Shown here: positions 33,101-37,875 of the stretch, one piece after another | Numbering within the stretch: position 1 is the first letter of the stretch | Layout: each line of letters starts with the position of its first letter | Assembly: GCF_008630535.1 (NCBI RefSeq) | Contig: NZ_VWPH01000013.1 | Location: forward strand, 124,001 to 188,000 | DNA from: Saccharopolyspora hirsuta | GTDB lineage: Bacteria > Actinomycetota > Actinomycetes > Mycobacteriales > Pseudonocardiaceae | DNA length: 64,000 bases | Direction of reading: 5' to 3' | Program-made: the position numbers and the translations under genes | Notes under the pieces: model-generated | Databases searched by the model: none | What the model was told of the DNA's origin: nothing | Seen by the model: only the letters and a program-made list of their open reading frames with translations

Positions 33101-35683
33101 CGCGGCAACACCACGACGTACGAGAACACGGCAACCCGCCGAGGCGGCCTCTGGGCCTCCCTGACCGAAGCCGAGGCCAAAGCCCTCGGCTGGCTGGAGG
33201 ACGACGCGCCGGAGTCCGAGCCGCAGCCCGAATCCAGCGGCTCGCAGCTGCAGGACATGTTCATGGCGGCGCTGAACCCGCCGAAGAAGCTGCCGGGCAT
33301 CGACGCGCACGGCCGGGCGGTGTACTTCAGCTCGAACGACGTGCAGGTGACTCCGCTGCGGTACGGCGACGGCCAGTCGATCGGCGTCACGTTCCAGACC
33401 GAGCAGCACGAGCTCAAGGTGAAGCAGGAGTTCGCCGAGAACACCGGCGGCAGCGGCATGACAGCGCTCTACGACGCGGGCGTCACCACGAAGGACCAGC
33501 TGGCGAACGCCACGCCGAAGTACGCGCAGATGGACTGGGCGGCGAAGGGCGGGGCGGCGCCGTTCTACATCAACGCCCACGGCCTCCCGAGAACCTTCGA
33601 GATCACCACCCCGGAGGGCACGGTCCAGGTCAGCGGCCAGGTCTTCGCGAACGTCCTCAAGCAGTCGGAGATCTTCCAGCAGGCGCTGGCGGAGTACCGC
33701 GCGAACCACCAGCAGGAACTGATGTCCTTCCAGCTCCTGGCCTGCAAGGCGGGCAGGATCGACGGCCCGGGCGGAGCGGCCTTCGACTTCCAGCAGGCGC
33801 TGCACGAGCACTTCCCCGACGTGGAAGCGGTCTACGCGAGCACCGAAGACGTGACGGTCGCCAACGACGGCACCCACGGAGTCCTCAACGGCGGCGACTG
33901 GAACAAGTTCACCCCCACCTCGACCACCTCGGCGACCCGGCCAGCAGGCACCGAGAACCAGCCGAGCACGAAGCCGACGCACGTCGACGTGGAAGGCCGG
34001 GACGGCGCGGAGCAGTTCGAGGAGTTCGCCGACAAGTTGAGGTCCTTCGCGGGCGGCCCGGTCGAGAAGCTCCACGCCGAGCTCACCCAGCTGTTCGAGG
34101 ACTTCCTCGAGAGCATCCCCGCCGACCAGCGCGCCGGAAGGCTGAAGCAGGCCTGGGACCTCGTCGACCAGCTGCCGGACAGCTACCCGCCGGAGTCGGT
34201 CAACGCAGCGCTCGACGTCCTGGCCCAGCTCGACCCCTCGCGCGCCGTGCTCGCGATCCCCGGCGCCACCTACCTGTCCGGGAGCGTGGTGCCGCCCGGC
34301 CCGGGTTCGGGCTACATCAACCGGGACATCCCGGCCGTGGTCACCATCGAGCACGAGCACTACACGCCGGTCTACATGACGGTGTTCGCCGATGCCCTCG
34401 GAGAGCTGCGCCCGGAGGCCCCGGGGACACGTCCCGAGGAGATCGGCCTGCGGCACAAGGACTTCGGGCAGGACGAGCACGGCGTGGTCCAGATCCACAC
34501 CGGAAGCCCCAAGGACACCGAGCTCACGCTGTGGGTGAGCATCGGCCAGGCGCTGCGGCAGGTCAAGTGGCTGGAGAAGTACCGGTACCAGGGGCGCGCG
34601 CAGAACCCGATGATCCGCTCCTTCCTGATCCCGCTGAGCGTCGCCAACGAGATCTCGCGCGAAGCGGTGACCGAGCACGACTCCGGTGGTCGCACCGAGG
34701 ACCTGAACGTGGACAAGCACTTCGGGGCCAACCAGTTCGGCATCAAGAACCCGGTCTCGCTGGAGAAGCTGCGGAAGTTCGCCCTGCCCGGATCCCTGCG
34801 CACCTACACGGACGGCGATGTCGAGGGCAACCCGCACTCGTGGGGCGACGTCCGCCCGCTCGACGAACTGCGGGGCAAGCTGGGCGTGCCCGGCGAGCTG
34901 CGGGACTTCCGGGTGTACACCGAATCCGCCAGCTCGCCGGAGCCCGGCGAGTTCCTCGGGCACCACCAGTACGCCGCGATCACGTCCACGCTGCGGCGGA
35001 TCGCCGCCGGTCACACCGGCAACCGGGGCCTGCTGGAGCGGGGCGAGAAGCGCGCGTCGAAGGCCTACGTGAAGCAGTTCTTCAAGGCGCACGCCCCGGA
35101 GGGGATCCTGAAGCAGGGGTACCGGGCGGCGGGCAACACCTTCGTGCACAGCTATGTGATCCCGTGGGCCACGCAGTCGCGCATCAACGAGGAGCTCTAC
35201 AACGCCTACGAGCACTTCCTCGGCAGCAGCGCACCCCGCTGGCCCGTGGGGTACCGCCTCTCGGAGCAGGCGGCGTCCTTCCGCGGGCAGCGTCGTCCCG
35301 ACGCCATCAAACTCGGTGCTGACCAGCGGGAACTCCTGGAAGTCCGGAAGGCGGTGCGGGACGGGTTCCTGCAGCTGGACATCTCCAACGCGCTGTTCCA
35401 GGAGGCCAGGGACCTCGGAGGAGGGGTGCCGAAGCTGGTCAACGACCTCAAGGGCGAGCGGAAGAAGATCCTGGACGACTACCTCTTCAAGATCGGTGAT
35501 CGGAACGTGCTGCTCGAAGGCCGCGCCCGTGACTATGCGGTGAAGGCCCGGGAGAGCCTCGGCGAGCTGGTGAAGGTCCTGCGGAAGGTGGAGTCCGAGG
35601 GGGAGCTGCAGGAGGTGCCGGAACTCATCAAGCTCGCCAGGGCGCTCGAGGAGATCTGCGAAGCGGCGGGCGTCCGGTGGTGA
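18158..35683 (+). CDS. giant multidomain type VII secreted effector (CpnT-like N-terminus, metzincin, OTU and caspase-like sites)
   Basis: A 5841-residue protein read from a TTG behind GGGAGGAG. Domains in order: CpnT/WXG100-like N-terminal domain (1-110); hydrophobic hairpin (118-181) and Gly-rich helical segment (205-315), both usual in ESX toxins; Ser/Thr-rich linker with GTQTE repeats (330-715); metzincin-type protease domain with His899-Glu-x2-His903-x2-Gly-x2-Asp909 and Met-turn Met929; a domain with the DxD motif Asp1199-Ser-Asp1201 (about 1045-1430); repeat module A (about 1543-3070); OTU-type cysteine protease site (GDGDCLFHAL, Cys3216, and His3328 in AAHYYATL); repeat module B (about 3349-5015), homologous to A; a caspase-like segment with His5141 (INAHG) and Cys5196 (LLACKAG), resembling the lonely-Cys domain of giant actinobacterial proteins; and an unassigned C-terminal domain (about 5370-5841). 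No Sec signal is present. Export by the neighbouring ESX machine is inferred. Confidence 0.93.
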   Translation: MALYIPPEHATAFAALTGSTWPEADEDRLRELSGKYHELAGTLSSLHDHFAHLINSINQDFEGETQQAFLDYVRQFIVKNDKGVVPLDAAVEAARGMGEFLFETAANVEYMKWQAIGQLILMAAEIAVAVAMAVPTGGLSLLTIGSIKALTSAILRLLLRLVMATIFSLAMELVFAKALDAVIQTEQLNAGTRKEWNHELTDGALKGAAISGALGGIASMGAGALGKSVMNALAKKLPSGVVVKFTDGISNATVKDLLHKTAASAIGSPVMGVHGLLSEGLTNYAEKGEFEVNWYSFTGGAVMGFGEELGEHFISDPLGEKLSNAVWGLNEPGSFGPSAVSGATSPTGGTSAPNSGGPKWTPNSDAVGEFPNSTGTQTESASTVPHSTGTQTASPNTGSASASSSGTQTGPSTSPSGGTGTSASNPGSGFGSTGAQTGSSSFSNAGTSGQHNGGAPTGSGEHAPTSNGNGVQAGGSSLYDQVLSHHDGGQTSAPPAGGTSTHAGVQTESTYSHGGDSSSNTPTSTALDVGTPNETTVQVGSSSHDADAWNHTGVQVESSSHDGEASNHTVVQEQTTTSHHESSFDDGIDLPDPNDFEVQHEPTANEPSEQTATQHGQQQAPVAQNTAPSAQQTSTGPQSTAAPVQSAPSATPPNSGTPHPGSPANPTPQVTESAAKTSTGPGAAQHGTPTAASPTRTTGISTPPEPTAVTTSSAPKARPVYDPQLNIEAIGGLPLDDLGKHFLDPAQWEDRRGGAPVSHIRSEHFDPGRGGRRSDRDGKGILDGTMAAVRYDLRHIEVTPGRWVREFTVKLDLVGQGDLAKKPGEEDPLADLKKNVQDTIEAQVNKRYRFADGDQFHLRVEFDSPDPHAQVQARHGDPSKDVSTQRNWIFEARTEEFVHEIMHFLGLPDTYRDTNSVFRRNTRDKPGLMNDLDLSVDLTDTELAKINAYATQLVNVVDHPLTAADQRPQQLTTSADFDQKDWAEPASGKGKKAAGSSGKKAAKNQNVETGPDYGPAPSHDGLDVSAVKSGSTVFKKALRDYYVHFSGDVVSKVPEPAPKPANSPVGFVATVPATPGVDLHALAEKYSNAMSGADRQHRLGLVIGLNQHRLADRGHEAKINAAIKEFNAAWDRNPLGIPVRIIPFTWSNKQVHDGKLKLNDQKAIPYGMLREVILRHDAGREFVEQIASGNDTTYLHIGDSDVKSLTTKDNQPLFDAAAEHLGEKSPKLFNGGYRNQTASEGASKKSAVAMAIELDHAVRDAMAKVDARAVYFTEPDGFLKIEDASDPLGYSWTFGTGHGEGQTLHDTVRATKEDSEFNSRFSVATDVDRLAKELQELDEQKQQPTVSDLMNKLVQSHANRKVWKDQLEHYLETVHGLSGKAPDLEIAAMLAFDAVLPSWSKEQNQKTVALSKERFEKWGDGNATKNIVHIAASTRKALKETLDSFKESGFLKEDEETSSHPEPSAPPKRRPEVTVESASAKSFAEALGGVADPPHEASTPNPDVSELQPIPQDSDGPENKPLPDTPETKPLPPRPLPEKVPYALAVKGAISSNAVLLSFDGQVVGPFNGQGWRQNAEQFATKLANHVRLDDATASADLVQQLTDYAHAKGPQGVLHALAGNGKQFRVNGADGPVEVLLKLPVGDIRSVDPGTPGLLDVQGKGKQETSQKWESSTEIGRRRPVNTVVGGLISLANNAAAVVPALNLGGETTTKSGARQYNTVVGSMKVGSAKQVFDVGFDLRWETDGGRSGRAGFGTGRLAYPEESLVSSADLPAANSAGNPVALPTKLTELAVAVDTVVLGDVQKVLSNLPEHVKQDPALRTKLGDSLNPALFEEASVQGLVHGVTITHRSEHGRKLPPLSLKPGTKPAEVSLHVRPQLRGYREIGTFTALTGTDHRQGFENLQETSVPTAFEAGLRARYLDGLGADVQLGPSLQVYAGPSYKETSTGKEIWALKQKARVDGPVVAFELDTSLQLELESQEFGGKALSFQDLGGVDGAAHHVVVEQSKAQEFRDLLDAALGDGPVAPQVTTAADLDPQRAADLQAAAESGLLTDLTHIENASKVFDGVRQVLHDRLRDAGVELDAKTRSSIDRQLKGLNPLDLAAKYRDLAHHYDDLPAAPHEVTVQVGDRAFTITVDGVLGKVVGEQQVDKAVLTGTRSTGSSWRVRGKNAFSISGNLAAYARKRLASDGMQRTMYVGGTVGVQGKGEFGKNSSHLSASGQEDKHKYTGPASRVRREITFTAHVEETRHRGLGDRWASVHRPTDLAELGKGSVRTDLGDVTVRATTTHLVPKFLIDLQAQLRPGEPLHGDALKQHLAANPLRNPVRLDGAVISATDQFSLLNEKFQQLQKEVVGKSGLRFRPPGSSAPKNPTDLLRAWFDTAHQSMFTGGQRRTDGLEPGLLFDRAGVGTIELQAFNPKHVDVRHDLSWQPSTTGERSTQHGTSTSGSAEAGGSLLLGVGELGANFGWQAETGDRGTTSATTKLTAAKQAGPMHLYGVDVLATMSWDTWQNLFGQPTTKGQALNPYPIAATRGQVQVLFPNGALVSLTEESRAAQGLPAPDGWEPPKLVPVPDGVPVLKGLGQALDKDVKVVQFTPDRGNPKLSAWATEAVKETFSKLVPHSERGTRAPAFDAVRALDGLDHRGAIRQALNGGWTRSFNRSGWFGTEHYTVKVVAEPVGTTHQVIHPKPNSGGSAEATGSTGEEHQGSRSTKATAGLTVNPLVPHNGNTAGPTALLGGHSASGTEVGDSVTDQHQNRARTGDNAQFDQQVRFTVELTKFTRPPLLLSTITNGFGGKSFRDLGSRTIANEHSCQGTVRLEVPEDLVPSGGAETSPKGLVPAPLHPPEITGQVAGATSFEVVKALPGDLVDKVVQAVVEARGTDIPAQRSTGPGTFNRGVLEAALSPDSLVNNAKLFLSEDGATIEIRVPDRTRREEISVRVNTRLYNPQYELSWNMPQRQQKHAQVRSEDYAETSETGYYGGLGYGATSPHVQQNSDARPVNRKSGERHGANSTTKLEVGERGSKVKLNRYRADAVHVIEVSTKLRGGRWTEPHRTSWLYPNSVVFDVGVADSAKFDPDAHAHRTRAEHEAFAQVDLAAELDQLSKIHLDDADFQSEVDALAQIDLSGESRISEVDTSADGSRSPNLSSPESGPDSPKPTPPAAESDPGKQEPAPQKPSATVYDEAIAQAYAHLTPEQAANLDGHTPVYVHGDGDCLFHALKIASPELADKSVAEMRARAADHLRQNWTDYAPFFDGIDRDTAAGKITTPGYYGPEVGDHIPALVAHAYDLNLQVLDLDSGVRHELDEREVRPAPVVLARTGREGAAHYYATLPAPDLTVESTGTPTPLGIGDKVISPSAKLLAVGGREVGTAKQQLVGAVVDAVGGSPLGQTWTGADMTALTEHLNGLTEVDLVHKLNAGHLVPLGPKRHAWLQLTPTSAAHAQRSPGAAQEVRFETGPSSGSSEQHSHKQKFSVTPGVLMELSGSPFYVWPTVSTSKEGAVKHGQSTSESLLHERKLGQQLAAVDLDFEVRATLVDDGVRSAEVVAPLPETLQFGYPPEALGTPVTDNPHHTLRGDRRPPAVPTAVQNLISKVAGYGDLSGLRQIVLQHLVRLAPDASKLHQDFAANFSEDGLLDNATPALTGPVKIARQVAELRDKSGPVTSWLPRPVDDAAKAVRNHFTSDTTKYSAEATLRPKLRGFQKVGTSTLQSGTTRRRAEQLVFQSSTTSAAELGVEVRGLKAVGQVGEAGKLPVQVGGSAALKAGASHTTTVQGKAKQYLKQKSFAESGSTLYRIDLGLDYQLSVTSDGRKAGENPSGTGETAAYVWVKDSDAAEFEAVLQAALDGVPRPTPLPQADSTLTAEQKQAYAEVAKNTRLSDLSKLTGSEQVADRVRHIARGAITRDGSLTPERRNELLTELDDQLGKLDPAKLIRQFAHIGTNAIATEVTVRGNQYAVHSPKDAESALADFAAQLEAAGEPPLTVAEKKQILAELKANEAIRAENGLRKPCSIDTEVHVKGKNYPVRSTKSASAAAAEFAHELGKRGIHLDADQIAGVRDILKADKQNRRSGGKHAYAVQLELGDYRIDVAVTGTPKEVLTAQTVPNAKISGNRGLETVVGSSTSDGLSGTFAGRFRSRIKNFAAGPGSGLYANFNAGFDITSSRSTSSGSTTTAGDETDVTYQGAAVEIQQAFDLDVAVTVTHRGELRSSTADTVHSAAEYLVPEFLAEHANSFRTGVVQVLDAEPDLGPKVPEDLGYVLTSPGDATFELLQGKSGQLQQDASLAVKAAWEQQRLKLPFTHGPKFRAELDPNQVGTALTQGHRGPQITAQGIRSGAMFDRAVRETASVEYYNAKKIGTVDAGSLTVSDIAKLGRGLRSGTGSGLSGGGTLQLGAVGLDGFASWSASRDTGQGESASGTHKLTHESGGRYALVLVDSVLTQQVDGYQNFRGHPTHWKTLNPYPVGGARKQQSYLMRDSTVLLMTEADADALLNQQAESTAATEVAAPTDIGKSLDASVGLQKLTTDVPLSERAAAIYQRHVPDLVPTSNREGAPDRPLYDAIHRLQFLDQKAVQREILNGGVTLYEEYPTWEGNYYTALHVEAEPVSAAATVTELPDGGRSFAEHLAVFGDDQQHSLSTTKAFQLAFNIMPPTSNPNVLAGPAPAIGVSKGSGTDLATGTSAQHGDRTERTGRNVRMDVPVRLRFKLAVYRADSHLVQTLTNGWGFSKSFRDVGARHVDLGDDAAVDANAKLLVPAELQNVQATAGPLEVGEQLTGNDVTEAARNADSLLVTKQFRDGLVPFVADVISRAANADHSVHKPAQRLVGHGNPHRGELENLLSDQLLRPNAKILMQDDGGYGHRMTLAEQTFASDYRVDLKYRVFNPELIGQQSTSRNERMQGRSTSESVTDVKNPAAGSATGGLTALDGIGWVAPEGTAGTKHKLTTDANDGIDQQTRTRHADQTRHLFKLDVQYTATATATSRRGNTTTYENTATRRGGLWASLTEAEAKALGWLEDDAPESEPQPESSGSQLQDMFMAALNPPKKLPGIDAHGRAVYFSSNDVQVTPLRYGDGQSIGVTFQTEQHELKVKQEFAENTGGSGMTALYDAGVTTKDQLANATPKYAQMDWAAKGGAAPFYINAHGLPRTFEITTPEGTVQVSGQVFANVLKQSEIFQQALAEYRANHQQELMSFQLLACKAGRIDGPGGAAFDFQQALHEHFPDVEAVYASTEDVTVANDGTHGVLNGGDWNKFTPTSTTSATRPAGTENQPSTKPTHVDVEGRDGAEQFEEFADKLRSFAGGPVEKLHAELTQLFEDFLESIPADQRAGRLKQAWDLVDQLPDSYPPESVNAALDVLAQLDPSRAVLAIPGATYLSGSVVPPGPGSGYINRDIPAVVTIEHEHYTPVYMTVFADALGELRPEAPGTRPEEIGLRHKDFGQDEHGVVQIHTGSPKDTELTLWVSIGQALRQVKWLEKYRYQGRAQNPMIRSFLIPLSVANEISREAVTEHDSGGRTEDLNVDKHFGANQFGIKNPVSLEKLRKFALPGSLRTYTDGDVEGNPHSWGDVRPLDELRGKLGVPGELRDFRVYTESASSPEPGEFLGHHQYAAITSTLRRIAAGHTGNRGLLERGEKRASKAYVKQFFKAHAPEGILKQGYRAAGNTFVHSYVIPWATQSRINEELYNAYEHFLGSSAPRWPVGYRLSEQAASFRGQRRPDAIKLGADQRELLEVRKAVRDGFLQLDISNALFQEARDLGGGVPKLVNDLKGERKKILDDYLFKIGDRNVLLEGRARDYAVKARESLGELVKVLRKVESEGELQEVPELIKLARALEEICEAAGVRW

Positions 35684-35739
35684 TGCCGTCCCCGTTATCG
35701 GTTACTTGAAGTGGGTTCGTCCCGGGTGGAGGCTCGGCG

Positions 35740-36705
35740 GTGGTTGACGTTTGGGGTTCGGAGATGATGCAGGACGAGCAGGACCGGGCGAGGCACGAGC
35801 TGCTGCTGCGGCTCGCGCCGAGGCTGCCCGACGACGTGGTGTGGCAGGCGCGGAGCTGGCTGGCCGCTGACCAGTGGCCGCACGCGGCTCGGCTGGTCGT
35901 GCAGGTGTTCCTGGAGTGGAACGAGCCGCTGCCGCCGGACGCCCGCGGGATCCTGCTCGACGGCGTGGACCCGGCGACCGCCGAGCGGGTCGCAGAGCTC
36001 GAAGACGCCGACGACGTTTCGGTGCTGCTGTGGGATTTCGAGGCCCGCGAGGACGAGACGTCGGAGAGGTACGCCGAAATCGTCCGCGCCTACCTCGAAG
36101 ACCTGCCCGGCACGCACACCGCGTGGTCGGCTTGGCGAACCTCCGGCGGGGCGGCTCGTCCGCTGCACCTGGTGGAAACCCAGGGCGGGATGAAACCGCA
36201 CGTGATCGCGGCTGAACTGGCGGACCGCCTCTGGCGCGCGGGCCTGCCCAGCCCGCAGGTGGAGGTGTTCCACCCGGACAGCCCGCTGGACGCCTACTAC
36301 CACGCCCCGGCCCTGGTCGCGGGCCGCGAGATCCACGCGACCGGGCCCGCGCCGCACGTCGAGCTGGCCCGCTTCGACGAGAGCTCCGAGGACCGCGAAC
36401 CACCGGGGCCGATCCGGGACGCCCAGCTCGCGTACCTCGAATCCGGCACTCCGCTGACGGAAGAGGACACCCTGGTCCCGGACCTGTTCGCGGACGACGG
36501 GGAACCGGTCGTCCCGGTGGCCCTCCGCACGGACGGCGCCTGGATCTGGTCCGACCTGACGACCCACTACCTCCGGACCCGCGGCATCGCCCTCCCGGAA
36601 GCATTCCGGGCCCACATCGCGGAAGCCGGTCCGAAGGCCCGCACCCCGACCCGCCGCGAATGGGTCGCGATGGTCGCCCTGGAGAACACCCCGCAACCGG
36701 CGTGA
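35740..36705 (+). CDS. unknown protein directly downstream of the giant effector (candidate immunity or chaperone)
   Basis: A 321-residue acidic soluble protein. The GTG at 35740 has GGAGG seven bases upstream, so it is preferred over ATGs at 35764 and 35767. There is no signal peptide or membrane helix. The N-terminal 120 residues are helical and Trp/Asp/Glu-rich (LAADQWPHAARLVVQVFLEWNE); the rest has a mixed composition. It lies 56 bp after the effector on the same strand and is followed by an SseB-like type VII-associated gene. Position suggests immunity to, or handling of, the effector. I do not recognise the family. Confidence 0.7.
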   Translation: MVDVWGSEMMQDEQDRARHELLLRLAPRLPDDVVWQARSWLAADQWPHAARLVVQVFLEWNEPLPPDARGILLDGVDPATAERVAELEDADDVSVLLWDFEAREDETSERYAEIVRAYLEDLPGTHTAWSAWRTSGGAARPLHLVETQGGMKPHVIAAELADRLWRAGLPSPQVEVFHPDSPLDAYYHAPALVAGREIHATGPAPHVELARFDESSEDREPPGPIRDAQLAYLESGTPLTEEDTLVPDLFADDGEPVVPVALRTDGAWIWSDLTTHYLRTRGIALPEAFRAHIAEAGPKARTPTRREWVAMVALENTPQPA

Positions 36706-36730
36706 GCCGCGATCGGAGGAGGTCGTTGCG

Positions 36731-37237
36731 TTGAGCGCGGAACCGCAGTGGGTGTTCCTGATCGACCCGTCGAGGCAGCAGCGGAGCGGGCAGCCACCCC
36801 GCTCTGCGGTGGTCGGCGGCTGGTACGTCGAACCCGACGGCACGACGGGCCGGTTCCACGCGAACCCCGACTACGAGCCCGGCCCGGACTCGCCCACCGA
36901 CCCGCTCGACGCCGCGCTGCGCCTGGCAGCCCGGGGCGAGCTGCAGGCCGAGCAGCTCCTGGCCGTGCTGGGTGAGGCGGCGTTCGGCATCGCTGTCGAC
37001 GACGCAGGAGCCCCGGTGGTGGCCCCGGCCCCGGACGGGGTGCCCACGGTCCTGGTGACCAGCGCGCCCGCGCACCGTGCCCGAGTTCAGGTCGCGGCCT
37101 GGCGGGACGCCACCGCAGCGGAGCTGTCCCAGGTGCTGTCGGCCGAAGGTGTCGACGCCCTGATCAACCCCGGCTCAACAGCCTCGATGCGCATCCTCGC
37201 GGAAGCACTCCGCAGGGCCACCGCGCAGGTTCCGTGA
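36731..37237 (+). CDS. SseB-like type VII secretion-associated protein
   Basis: A 168-residue protein starting at a TTG after GGAGGAGG. The N-terminal half reads FLIDPSRQQ...VVGGWYVEPDGTTGRFHANPDYEP, a pattern seen in actinobacterial type VII secretion-associated proteins. The C-terminal half is SseB-like (VLVTSAPAHRARVQVAAWRDATAAELSQVLSAEGVDALINPGS). It is co-directional with the preceding gene and closes the effector operon. Its stop codon lies in a half copy of the palindromic repeat family. Confidence 0.75.
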   Translation: MSAEPQWVFLIDPSRQQRSGQPPRSAVVGGWYVEPDGTTGRFHANPDYEPGPDSPTDPLDAALRLAARGELQAEQLLAVLGEAAFGIAVDDAGAPVVAPAPDGVPTVLVTSAPAHRARVQVAAWRDATAAELSQVLSAEGVDALINPGSTASMRILAEALRRATAQVP

Positions 37238-37280
37238 GTGCTTAGGTGCGAGGCGGTCCCCAACCTCGTGAGTGTTTTGC
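37233..37280. repeat. two direct half-copies of the palindromic repeat (P4)
   Basis: CCGTGAGTGCTTAGG (from 37233) and CTCGTGAGTGTTTTG (about 37265-37280) lie in direct rather than inverted orientation. The first contains the TGA of the SseB-like gene. The second abuts a DUF397 remnant. This looks like a rearranged or recombined pair of the CGTGAGTGCTTT elements. Confidence 0.55.
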
Positions 37281-37364
37281 CGGGCCGCCGGGTACTTCGT
37301 CGCCGACCGCGAGCAGTGGGCGGCTTTCATCGCCGCCGTGAAGACCGACCGGTTCGAGCCGTGA
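37281..37364 (+). pseudogene. DUF397 C-terminal remnant
   Basis: Twenty-seven codons plus stop encode RAAGYFVADREQWAAFIAAV and KTDRFEP, the C-terminal third of a DUF397 protein. No start or N-terminal half exists; the sequence begins exactly where the repeat half-copy ends. This is a fourth DUF397 trace in the window, again fused to a CGTGAGTGCTTT-type repeat. Confidence 0.75.
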
Positions 37365-37388
37365 GCTCGCCGGGGACGACGAAGCCGG

Positions 37389-37691
37389 TCAGAGTCCCAT
37401 TTCTCGGGTGGGTCGGGCCAGTTCGTCGGCTGCGGCGCGGCGGCACTGATCGTCGCGCCGCAGGTGCTCGATCAGCGCTTCGACCCTCACGAGCCGGTCG
37501 GTCCCGGCTGTGCGGAACTCGTTTTCGCCCTTCTCCAGCAGGTGGACCAGGTATGGGCGGGAGACGTTGAGGAAGTCCGCCCCCTGCTGGATGGTCAAGT
37601 CCGCGTCGGCGGGGAAGAGCGCAGCGCCATGACGGCCGTCCTTTCTCCTGCACTGGTCGGCAGCGTCTGAAGCGGCTGGGCTGGGGTGCAA
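37389..37691 (-). pseudogene. antitoxin-like HTH (excisionase family) remnant
   Basis: The readable part, LTIQQGADFLNVSRPYLVHL with a downstream RLVRVEALIEHLRRDDQCRRAAADELA, matches the MerR/excisionase-type HTH antitoxins that usually precede a PIN toxin gene. The stretch upstream (about 37622-37691) does not look like a genuine N-terminus and has no ribosome binding site. The expected toxin gene is absent; the DUF397 remnant occupies its place. It is probably a decayed toxin-antitoxin unit. A functional solitary HTH protein is possible. Confidence 0.45.
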
Positions 37692-37875
37692 CCGAGTTCC
37701 CCCGGTTGTCCCCGTATTCGGTTACTTGTTCGTGCGCTCGCTGTTGACCAGGCTCTGAGCAGGGGCTCGGTGGCTTCAGCGCACCGCCTCCGCTGCGCGT
37801 GACCGCGCGTCCCCTGCCGGTGGGAGCAGTTGGCGATGTCGCGGCTGGAACGACTCAACCGATGGGAACCGACAG

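Noticed and set aside
27569-35215. A 2548-codon open frame on the minus strand opposite the giant gene
   Set aside because: The composition is typical antisense of a high-GC gene, and the plus strand carries OTU and caspase-like motifs and a single continuous frame.
34300-35683. ADP-ribosyltransferase assignment for the giant protein's C-terminal domain
   Set aside because: I could not place a convincing R-S-E or H-Y-E triad by eye, so the domain is left unassigned.
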